A stretch of DNA of 64,000 bases, from the NCBI RefSeq assembly GCF_000092025.1, contig NC_003063.2:1169001-1233000 (forward strand), in the 5' to 3' direction. The position numbers and the translations under genes were made by a program. The notes below the pieces were generated by a model. That model was not told the DNA's origin. It searched no databases and saw only the letters and a program-made list of their open reading frames with translations. Shown here piece by piece: positions 9,373 through 15,117 of the stretch; position 1 is the first letter of the stretch; every line of letters begins with the position of its first letter. The DNA comes from Agrobacterium fabrum str. C58 (GTDB lineage Bacteria; Pseudomonadota; Alphaproteobacteria; Rhizobiales; Rhizobiaceae).

Positions 9373-9459
9373 CGTCATCCTCGGGCTTGTCCCGAGGATC
9401 CGCAACGTTTCGATTTTCTGCAACGAGATTAGATCCTCGGCACAGGGCCGAGGATGACG
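9373..9459. repeat. Palindromic intergenic repeat between exoV and exoU
   Basis: Two short palindromes, each built on TCCTCGG...CCGAGGA (9377-9398 and 9434-9455), sit in inverted orientation 31 bases apart. The outer ends CGTCATCCTCGG and CCGAGGATGACG are complementary. This is the common small mobile-type palindrome of rhizobial intergenic regions (RIME-like), here between two convergent genes, where it may also act as a bidirectional terminator or mRNA stabiliser. The exact repeat family is not certain. Confidence 0.75.
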
Positions 9460-9490
9460 GCAGAGAGTTTGGCGAGGTGGTCTTTCCCGC

Positions 9491-10480
9491 TCACGAAACC
9501 GGCGTGCCATCCAGCAGATAACGCACATCCCTGACCGGCGGCGTTTTACGGAAGCGCGCAGTCTTGTCGCTCCAGATGCCGCGCGTGATGGCGGGCAGGG
9601 CGGGTAGCCGCGTCAGGGCATGGCTCAGCGCGCCGCCCATGCCATTCTGCTTTTTTGCATCGAGAAAATGGCGAAGCTCGAACTTGGCGCGGATGTGTTT
9701 TTCATGTTCGCGCAGGATCGCCTTTTCCTCGGCCGAGAGCCGGCAGCCGGCCAGAATGGCGTTGTCCGCCTCGTATAAACGACGAAGATCTTCCGTGCGA
9801 TGGCGGCCGCTCAGGGAGTTGCCGCGAACGATCGCGCCGTAACCGCAATGGCGAATGACCTTGTAACGCGCGCCGGCAGCAAGGGCCCGCACGTAAAGTT
9901 CGTAATCCTCGCCGAGCCGCAGGCCCTCGTCATAACGCAGCGCATGTTTGTCGAGAAAATCGCGACGTATCACGGGTTTCAAGAAGCCAGTTTCTCCGCG
10001 TTCCACACCGGGCCTGGAAATATTGCCTTCCACGAATTCCGTGAGCGACAGATACCGCGCCTGCGGTTCGAAGCGGGCCGGCTGCATGGAGGATGCGCCG
10101 GGAACCGATTGCTGGATGAAGGCGATATTGTCTGCCACCAGGTCCCAGTCGTCATCGGCCAGCATGGCGGCAAAACGGCCGCGGAAAAAGAAATCGTCCG
10201 CATCGAGAATACTGATGAGCGGGGCAGAGGAAATCGAGATTGCATGGTTGCGCGCAGCCGAAGGGCCACGATTAACCTCGAATCGCACAACCCTTAGCCG
10301 CCCCGTGCCGTCATCCGCCGCATGCGCCACATCGCTTGTCGTATCGGTGGAACCGTCGTCGATCACCACGACCTCGCCGACCTCAGGTTCCACAAGTGCG
10401 GAGCGAATGGCGATATCGATCGTTTCGGATGCGTTTTTCGCAGCGATAATGACGCAAATGGGCTGTGAACCGCTCACCAT
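9491..10480 (-). CDS. exoU: Succinoglycan glucosyltransferase ExoU
   Basis: This 329-residue GT2 enzyme has the N-terminal ICVIIAAKNASETIDIAI, VVVIDDGSTDTT and DxD-like ISILDADDFF near residue 100. ExoU adds the sixth sugar (glucose) to the succinoglycan repeat. The ATG at 10480 is preceded by AGAAGGA eight bases upstream; an in-frame codon eight residues earlier has no such site. It is on the minus strand 110 bases downstream of exoX and converges with exoV. Length is near S. meliloti ExoU. Confidence 0.88.
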   Translation of the reverse strand: MVSGSQPICVIIAAKNASETIDIAIRSALVEPEVGEVVVIDDGSTDTTSDVAHAADDGTGRLRVVRFEVNRGPSAARNHAISISSAPLISILDADDFFFRGRFAAMLADDDWDLVADNIAFIQQSVPGASSMQPARFEPQARYLSLTEFVEGNISRPGVERGETGFLKPVIRRDFLDKHALRYDEGLRLGEDYELYVRALAAGARYKVIRHCGYGAIVRGNSLSGRHRTEDLRRLYEADNAILAGCRLSAEEKAILREHEKHIRAKFELRHFLDAKKQNGMGGALSHALTRLPALPAITRGIWSDKTARFRKTPPVRDVRYLLDGTPVS

Positions 10481-10590
10481 GTGTTGTCCTTCTGCTTTGA
10501 CCAACCGTCAGGATTTGGCCAGCAGAAAGTGTCATGGGTGTGGATGCAAGCGATTTTTTTGCGACGCAATAAATGAAGCTTCTTAAAAGC

Positions 10591-10869
10591 TCACATATCG
10601 GTGAGTTTGGCACCATGCGGCGGGGCGCTTTTGACCGTGTCCGTCGCAATTGTCTCGGCGTTGCGATCCAGCAAGAAGGTTTCCCGCATCCGCCGTTTTT
10701 CCCTGCTGACAAGAACCAGAATCCCAATAAAATAACCGACCTGCAGAATGACGGCACAGATGAGGGTCTGGATGAAGGCGGTATAGAACGATCCGTGGAT
10801 GAAGTATGTGGCAACCGCAAAAGCAAGCAATGCACCGATCATGCTGAAAAAAACACGAGGTGCATACAT
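10591..10869 (-). CDS. exoX: Exopolysaccharide production repressor ExoX
   Basis: This 92-residue inner-membrane protein has two hydrophobic helices (about residues 5-22 and 28-52) and a basic cytosolic tail (REKRRMRETFLLDRN). It matches ExoX/Psi, small proteins that post-translationally lower exopolysaccharide synthesis by acting on the priming galactosyltransferase ExoY. A strong GGGAGGAG lies upstream of the ATG at 10869. In Sinorhizobium exoX sits next to exoY; here exoY is absent and the next gene is unrelated, so ExoX is separated from its target gene. Confidence 0.85.
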   Translation of the reverse strand: MYAPRVFFSMIGALLAFAVATYFIHGSFYTAFIQTLICAVILQVGYFIGILVLVSREKRRMRETFLLDRNAETIATDTVKSAPPHGAKLTDM

Positions 10870-11213
10870 GGTGCTCTCCTCCCGAGAACGATTTCTCCGT
10901 TTTTGGCTGCGCTGCGGCATTTTTTTTCTTTGCAAGAAATATACGATGAGACCGGTGTTGTTTCAACACACATATATACTTCTTCTAACGCCAACCGCAT
11001 GAAATTTCGGTAATCCGGATTGGTAAATTGCTCGGTAATCGGTGACTTGCCCCCAATCGGGGCTGCCGCGCGACGCCGTTTCATGTTTCTCAAAGGGCAT
11101 GAAACCCTTCTCACGCAGCGATTGCAGGCTGTCTTACGCGTTCTGCAGACTTCGTTAACCATCTCGCCTTTAAAAAGTCGGTATTGATTCCTCAGCAAGA
11201 GCAAGGTGCCCGC
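10870..11213. promoter_or_regulatory. Divergent promoter region of exoX with nested inverted repeats
   Basis: This 344-base non-coding stretch lies between exoX (minus) and a DUF6074 gene (plus). It contains AT-rich sequence at about 10920-11000 suited to a promoter. A structured part holds CCCC-AAT-CGGGG (11051-11062) and GTTTCATG/CATGAAAC arms (11078-11085 and 11098-11105). The second arm is also the loop of a competing AAGGG/CCCTT hairpin. No protein-coding frame is convincing here. Confidence 0.45.
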
Positions 11214-11480
11214 GTGACAACGAGTTCAGAAGTAATCGCCTTTCCGGCAAAGAACCGCATTGCCGACGTAAAACGATGTGCAACCATGCTCGACCGACTG
11301 CATGGTGTGGAGGCGAATGATTTCTGGCGCAAGGAGTGCCGCGAACTGGCCGCCCGTCTGATGGCGCTCGGTTATGAGGATGCGGCCATGCGGCGCGAGG
11401 TCATGGAATTTCAAAACGCAGTGCAGGCGGAATTGTGGGCGGGCGACGCCACGCCCGAGGCGCGCCGCGACAGCCATTGA
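11214..11480 (+). CDS. DUF6074 family small protein
   Basis: This 88-residue cytosolic protein begins with the family's VIAFPAKNRIADVKR motif, followed by two amphipathic helices (DFWRKECRELAARLMALGYEDAAMRREVMEF). The family is widespread in rhizobia and its function is unknown to me. I chose the GTG at 11214, which has AAGGTG upstream; a TTG further up (11184) is also in frame. It ends just before a strong bidirectional terminator that it shares with the convergent TPR lipoprotein gene. Confidence 0.75.
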   Translation: MTTSSEVIAFPAKNRIADVKRCATMLDRLHGVEANDFWRKECRELAARLMALGYEDAAMRREVMEFQNAVQAELWAGDATPEARRDSH

Positions 11481-11498
11481 GGCGCTTTCGGTGCCATT

Positions 11499-11535
11499 AA
11501 AAAAGCCGGCGGGTGATACACCCGCCGGCTTTTTT
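11499..11535. terminator. Bidirectional intrinsic terminator
   Basis: A perfect 11-base-pair stem (GCCGGCGGGTG, 11505-11515, with its complement 11519-11529) around a three-base ATA loop is flanked by an A-run on the left and a T-run on the right. It works for both the plus-strand DUF6074 gene and the minus-strand TPR gene. Confidence 0.95.
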
Positions 11536-11551
11536 GTTCGTACCTGTTTGA

Positions 11552-12448
11552 TCAGGAAGCGCCCGCGCCGCGCGTGCGTGCAACACCATCGAGCGCCGGC
11601 TTGTATTTCGGGTCGAGCCGCGCTGCGTGCGAATAGGACTTTGCGGCCTTGGCCATGTCACCGCGGCGCTCATAGACCAGCGCCTGGTTGGCCCAGGATT
11701 CCGCCACCTTGTCATCGAGCGAAATGGCGTGGTTGAAATCGGCAAAGGCATTTTCGTCGTCGTTCAGCGCGACATAAGAAAGGCCGCGGCCGTTATAGGG
11801 CTCCGGCGATGTCGACGACAGCGAGATTGCCTTGGAGAAGTCCTCGATCGCCTGGGCATGCTGGTTGCGCAGCTGGTAGATCAGGCCGCGATTGTGCCAG
11901 GCGCGTCCGTCGGTGGTTTCCAGCTCGATGGCGCGGGAGAAATCGTTGAAGGCTTCGTTCACGCGGCCGGACTGGCGGTAAAGATTGCCGCGGCCGATCA
12001 ATGCAACATCATAGCTTGCATTGATCTGCAGAGCGGCGTTGTAGTCCTGCAGGGCCTGCTGCTGCTGTCCGCTATTGCGGTAAACGAGCGCGCGGTTGGC
12101 GTAGGCCTGGTAAAAGCGCGGGTTCAGCTGCAGCGCCTTGTTGAAGTCCTCGATGGCGCGGCGCGAATCGCCGGCGCGGCCATAAGCCGAGCCACGGACA
12201 TTGTAACCTTCCGGATCCTGCGGATTGGCGTTGATGACCGAGGTGAGCGAGGCGATGTTTTCCTGCGAGCCCTGGGCACGGTCGATCCTGAACACATCTT
12301 CCGTCTGGTTGGATGTCGCACAGCCGGAAAGACCGGCAAGCACAGTACAAATGACCAGAGAAGCGCGAAACCCTCTGTTGTTTTTCAATGGCAACCGGCG
12401 CGTGGAGGCATCGGCGTTTTTCACAACACAGGCGTCGACAGCGATCAT
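11552..12448 (-). CDS. TPR-repeat lipoprotein
   Basis: This 298-residue exported protein has an N-terminal hydrophobic stretch ending in a lipobox (VLAGLSGC, Cys near residue 43), so the mature form should be lipid-anchored. At least six tetratricopeptide repeats follow, seen as GxAYxRxGDxxxAIxDFxxALxLxPxxxxAYxNRAL units. TPR lipoproteins of this kind (NlpI-like) scaffold envelope complexes; the partner is unknown. The start at ATG 12448 gives a longish n-region, and GAGGG lies about 12 bases upstream. rpsU lies upstream on the same strand after 135 bases. Confidence 0.85.
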   Translation of the reverse strand: MIAVDACVVKNADASTRRLPLKNNRGFRASLVICTVLAGLSGCATSNQTEDVFRIDRAQGSQENIASLTSVINANPQDPEGYNVRGSAYGRAGDSRRAIEDFNKALQLNPRFYQAYANRALVYRNSGQQQQALQDYNAALQINASYDVALIGRGNLYRQSGRVNEAFNDFSRAIELETTDGRAWHNRGLIYQLRNQHAQAIEDFSKAISLSSTSPEPYNGRGLSYVALNDDENAFADFNHAISLDDKVAESWANQALVYERRGDMAKAAKSYSHAARLDPKYKPALDGVARTRGAGAS

Positions 12449-12583
12449 TCGGTGTGGGTTCCCTCGCAGGCCGGTCTCATAATCGTTGTCCCACGATTTG
12501 TCTCCGACCACAAACACAAAGAGCGGTGGCGAATTGATCGCCCCCGCCCAACAAGCATTCAAAAACGTCCAAAAGACGACCTA

Positions 12584-12811
12584 TTAACGGCTCGCGCGCG
12601 GGGCCGCAATCAGACCTTCGCGCTGCGCACGCTTGCGTGCCAGCTTGCGAACGCGGCGAACGGCTTCAGCCTTTTCGCGGGCGCGCTTCTGGGAGGGCTT
12701 TTCGTAATAATCGCGCATCTTCATTTCACGGAAAATGCCTTCGCGCTGCATCTTTTTCTTCAGGGCGCGGAGCGCCTGATCAACGTTATTGTCGCGGACT
12801 AGTACCTGCAC
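12584..12811 (-). CDS. rpsU: 30S ribosomal protein S21
   Basis: This 75-residue, strongly basic protein starts [25 protein letters not shown], the S21 signature, and ends in an Arg/Lys-rich tail that contacts 16S rRNA near the anti-Shine-Dalgarno end. S21 helps the 30S subunit initiate on natural mRNAs. The start codon is GTG with AAAGGAAC upstream. Its leader contains a stable hairpin whose loop is complementary to that ribosome-binding site. Rhizobia often carry more than one rpsU, and which copy this is cannot be told. Confidence 0.97.
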   Translation of the reverse strand: MQVLVRDNNVDQALRALKKKMQREGIFREMKMRDYYEKPSQKRAREKAEAVRRVRKLARKRAQREGLIAAPRASR

Positions 12812-12845
12812 GTTAAACCCGTTCCTTTAGTTTGGTTATCTTGCT

Positions 12846-12867
12846 GTGCGAATAAAGGCATTCGCAC
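12846..12867 (-). promoter_or_regulatory. Leader hairpin of rpsU with anti-SD loop
   Basis: An 8-base-pair perfect inverted repeat (GTGCGAAT / ATTCGCAC) encloses the six-base loop GCCTTT as read on the rpsU strand. The loop bases CCTTT are complementary to AAAGG of the rpsU ribosome-binding site about 25 bases further on. It could be a translational control element or an operator at the promoter; the sequence alone does not decide. Confidence 0.45.
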
Positions 12868-13017
12868 GCAAACAAAAATGGTCCGTCCGGCTGGCGAGCC
12901 GGGCGATTGGTGTGGTGCAATATCAGATCATTTGCAGCAAGTCCAGCCGGTAGCGCATAATCCCCCTGCAAAATGCGGCGTGTCCCGCATTCTGACCGCA
13001 ATGTCGAAACAAAATCA

Positions 13018-13031
13018 TTGCGACGTCGCAA
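13018..13031. promoter_or_regulatory. 14-base perfect palindrome upstream of soxB
   Basis: TTGCGACGTCGCAA is a perfect palindrome 97 bases before the soxB start. A related half (CGCAATGTCG) lies about 15 bases upstream. It is a candidate operator for the sarcosine oxidase operon, in a 316-base non-coding region shared with rpsU. The regulator is unknown; an AraC-type (GlxA/GbdR-like) activator would fit the pathway. Confidence 0.4.
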
Positions 13032-13127
13032 AATGAATATTGCCTCCCCTCCCGATTTGCCATGTGTATGATACGGGCCGGGACTATGTTTACGGCCTCT
13101 GGCCGGTTCTTGAGGAGCAGACTGCGA

Positions 13128-14381
13128 ATGCGCAAATATTCCGTTTTTGCCGTGGCGCGTGAGGCGTTGCGGGGTCATAAAGGGTGGGATGCGCAATGGG
13201 CCTCGCCCGAGCCGCGCAAGGACTATGATGTCATCATCATCGGCGGCGGCGGCCACGGGTTGGGCGCTGCCTATTATCTGGCCAAGGAACACGGCATCAC
13301 CAATGTCGCGGTTCTGGAAAAAGGCTGGCTTGGCGGCGGCAACACCGGCCGTAACACCACCATCATCCGCTCCAACTATCTCTATGAAGAGAGCATGGAT
13401 ATTTATGAGCATTCCCTGAAACTGTGGGAAGGCTTGAGCCAGGACCTCAATTACAACGTCATGTATTCGGCGCGTGGCGTGATGATGCTGTCGCACAATA
13501 TTCATGATCGGCAATCCTTCAGCCGCCACATCAATGCCAACCGTCTTTATGGCATCGACAATGAGTGGCTGACGCCGGAGCAGGCAAAAGCCTATTGCCC
13601 GCCGCTCGATATATCAGGCAATGCGCGTTATCCCATCAATGGTGCTGCCCTTCAGCGCCGCGGCGGCACGGCGCGCCACGATGCGGTGGCATGGGGTTAT
13701 GCGCGCGCGGCCTCGGACCGCGGCGTGCATATCATCCAGAACTGCGAGGTCACGGGCATTCGCCGCGGGCCTGACGGGGCTGTAACTGGCGTCGAGACCA
13801 ATCGCGGTTTCATCGGCGCGAAGAAAATCGGCGTCTCCGCCGCTGGCCATTCCTCGGTCATCATGAAAATGGCTGATGTGCGCGTTCCCCTGCATTCCAA
13901 TCCATTGCAGGCGCTGGTGTCAGAGCCGCTGAAGCCGATCTTCCCCTGCGTTGTCATGTCCAACACGGTACATGCCTATATTTCACAGTCCGACAAGGGC
14001 GAGCTGGTGATTGGTGCCGGCACGGACCAGTATAATTCCTATTCCCAGACCGGTGGTCTGCAGATCATCACCCATACGCTCGACGCCATCTGCGAGCTCT
14101 TCCCGATTTTCCGGCGTGTGAAGATGATGCGGCAATGGGGCGGCATCACCGACAACACACCTGATCGTTCCGCCATCCAGAGCGTGACGCCGGTGCCGAA
14201 CCTCTTCGTTAATTGCGGCTGGGGTACGGGCGGCTTCAAGGCAACGCCGGGTTCGGCCAATCTCTTTGCGCATCTCATCGCCCGCGGTGAACCGCATCGT
14301 CTGGCGGCCGGCCTGACGCTCGACCGGTTCCGTACCGGCCGGCTTATCGACGAGGCTGCCGCTGCCGCGGTAGCGCATTGA
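13128..14381 (+). CDS. soxB: Sarcosine oxidase beta subunit
   Basis: This 417-residue flavoprotein is the beta subunit of heterotetrameric sarcosine oxidase, which oxidises sarcosine to glycine and passes the methyl group to tetrahydrofolate. The FAD-binding dinucleotide fold VIIIGGGGHGLGAAYYLA lies near residue 37 and the DAO-family C-terminus with NCGWGTGGFKATPGS near residue 365. Length matches SoxB (about 405-417). GAGGAG precedes the ATG at 13128. It is first in the operon soxB-(DUF2511-like)-soxD-soxA-soxG and its stop overlaps the next start as TGATG. Confidence 0.95.
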   Translation: MRKYSVFAVAREALRGHKGWDAQWASPEPRKDYDVIIIGGGGHGLGAAYYLAKEHGITNVAVLEKGWLGGGNTGRNTTIIRSNYLYEESMDIYEHSLKLWEGLSQDLNYNVMYSARGVMMLSHNIHDRQSFSRHINANRLYGIDNEWLTPEQAKAYCPPLDISGNARYPINGAALQRRGGTARHDAVAWGYARAASDRGVHIIQNCEVTGIRRGPDGAVTGVETNRGFIGAKKIGVSAAGHSSVIMKMADVRVPLHSNPLQALVSEPLKPIFPCVVMSNTVHAYISQSDKGELVIGAGTDQYNSYSQTGGLQIITHTLDAICELFPIFRRVKMMRQWGGITDNTPDRSAIQSVTPVPNLFVNCGWGTGGFKATPGSANLFAHLIARGEPHRLAAGLTLDRFRTGRLIDEAAAAAVAH

Positions 14382-14791
14382 TGCTGGCGGCGGCCATGCT
14401 TGCGATCAACATATCCGGCGTGGCCGCGGCCGTGCCCGTCGGCAGCGTCATTCCCGAGGTACAGGATTTTCGCAGCCAGAAAATCCGGAAGATGCAGGGT
14501 GAGAAAGACTGGCCTTTCATGGCGGAAAAAGGCCTGCTTCTCTGTGCGCCAAGTCTGGCGGACAAGATGGTCTATTTTGTCGGCGAGAAGGAGGATGGCG
14601 AGCAGGACTACCCCTTCGCGATCGACACCGACATGATGGCGGTTGCCATCGTCAATATGGGCCGGGCCTCGGCGCTGCGTCCCTTCGATAATTTCGAGCA
14701 GCTTTTAAAGCGGCTTTCCCCTTTCGTAGCCATGGGAAAGCGGCTGTGTGACCAACCCGCCGGAACAGCACTTCCGGAAAACTCTCTCTAG
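14381..14791 (+). CDS. Small exported YebY/DUF2511-like protein inside the sox operon
   Basis: This 136-residue protein starts at the ATG that overlaps the soxB stop. A signal peptide (MLAAAMLAINISGVAAA) predicts export. The mature part has KDWPFMAEKGLLLC, a middle VYFVGEKEDGEQDYPF and ends near LSPFVAMGKRLC. This spacing resembles E. coli YebY (DUF2511), which has a KDKWAF...LTC region and a final LAPFIERAEKLC, with two conserved cysteines. The similarity is from memory and short. No known role in sarcosine oxidation; the sox enzyme is cytosolic, so an exported protein here is unexpected. Confidence 0.6.
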   Translation: MLAAAMLAINISGVAAAVPVGSVIPEVQDFRSQKIRKMQGEKDWPFMAEKGLLLCAPSLADKMVYFVGEKEDGEQDYPFAIDTDMMAVAIVNMGRASALRPFDNFEQLLKRLSPFVAMGKRLCDQPAGTALPENSL

Positions 14792-14802
14792 GTGGAGCGA
14801 CG

Positions 14803-15117
14803 ATGCTTCTGATTCATTGCCCCTATTGCGGGGAAGACCGTTCCGAACTGGAATTCCGCTGGGCGGGCGAAGCCCATATCGCCCGGCCGGAAAACATCGC
14901 CGATATTTCCGACGAGGCCTTCGCGGAGTATTTCTTCATTCGCGACAACGACAAGGGCCTCGTTTTCGAGCGCTGGCGTCACATTCACGGCTGCGGCCGT
15001 TTCTTCAACGCCGCCCGCGATTCCGTCAGCGATAAATTCCTGATGACCTACAAGGCCGGCGAACCCAAACCGGATACTGAGACGGTCCTTTCCGCAGAAA
15101 AGGGAGCCGGACAATGA
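14803..15117 (+). CDS. soxD: Sarcosine oxidase delta subunit
   Basis: This 104-residue subunit has the zinc-binding pattern IHCPYCGEDRSELEF at the start and WRHIHGCGRFF in the middle, giving Cys/His ligands. SoxD is the small zinc subunit that stabilises the alpha/beta core. GGTGGAG lies upstream of the ATG, 11 bases after the preceding stop. Its TGA overlaps the soxA start (ATGA). Normal length for the family. Confidence 0.95.
   Translation: MLLIHCPYCGEDRSELEFRWAGEAHIARPENIADISDEAFAEYFFIRDNDKGLVFERWRHIHGCGRFFNAARDSVSDKFLMTYKAGEPKPDTETVLSAEKGAGQ

Noticed and set aside
12813..13529. A 238-codon minus-strand frame upstream of rpsU
   Set aside because: More than half is antisense to soxB, and the rest is regulatory sequence with palindromes.
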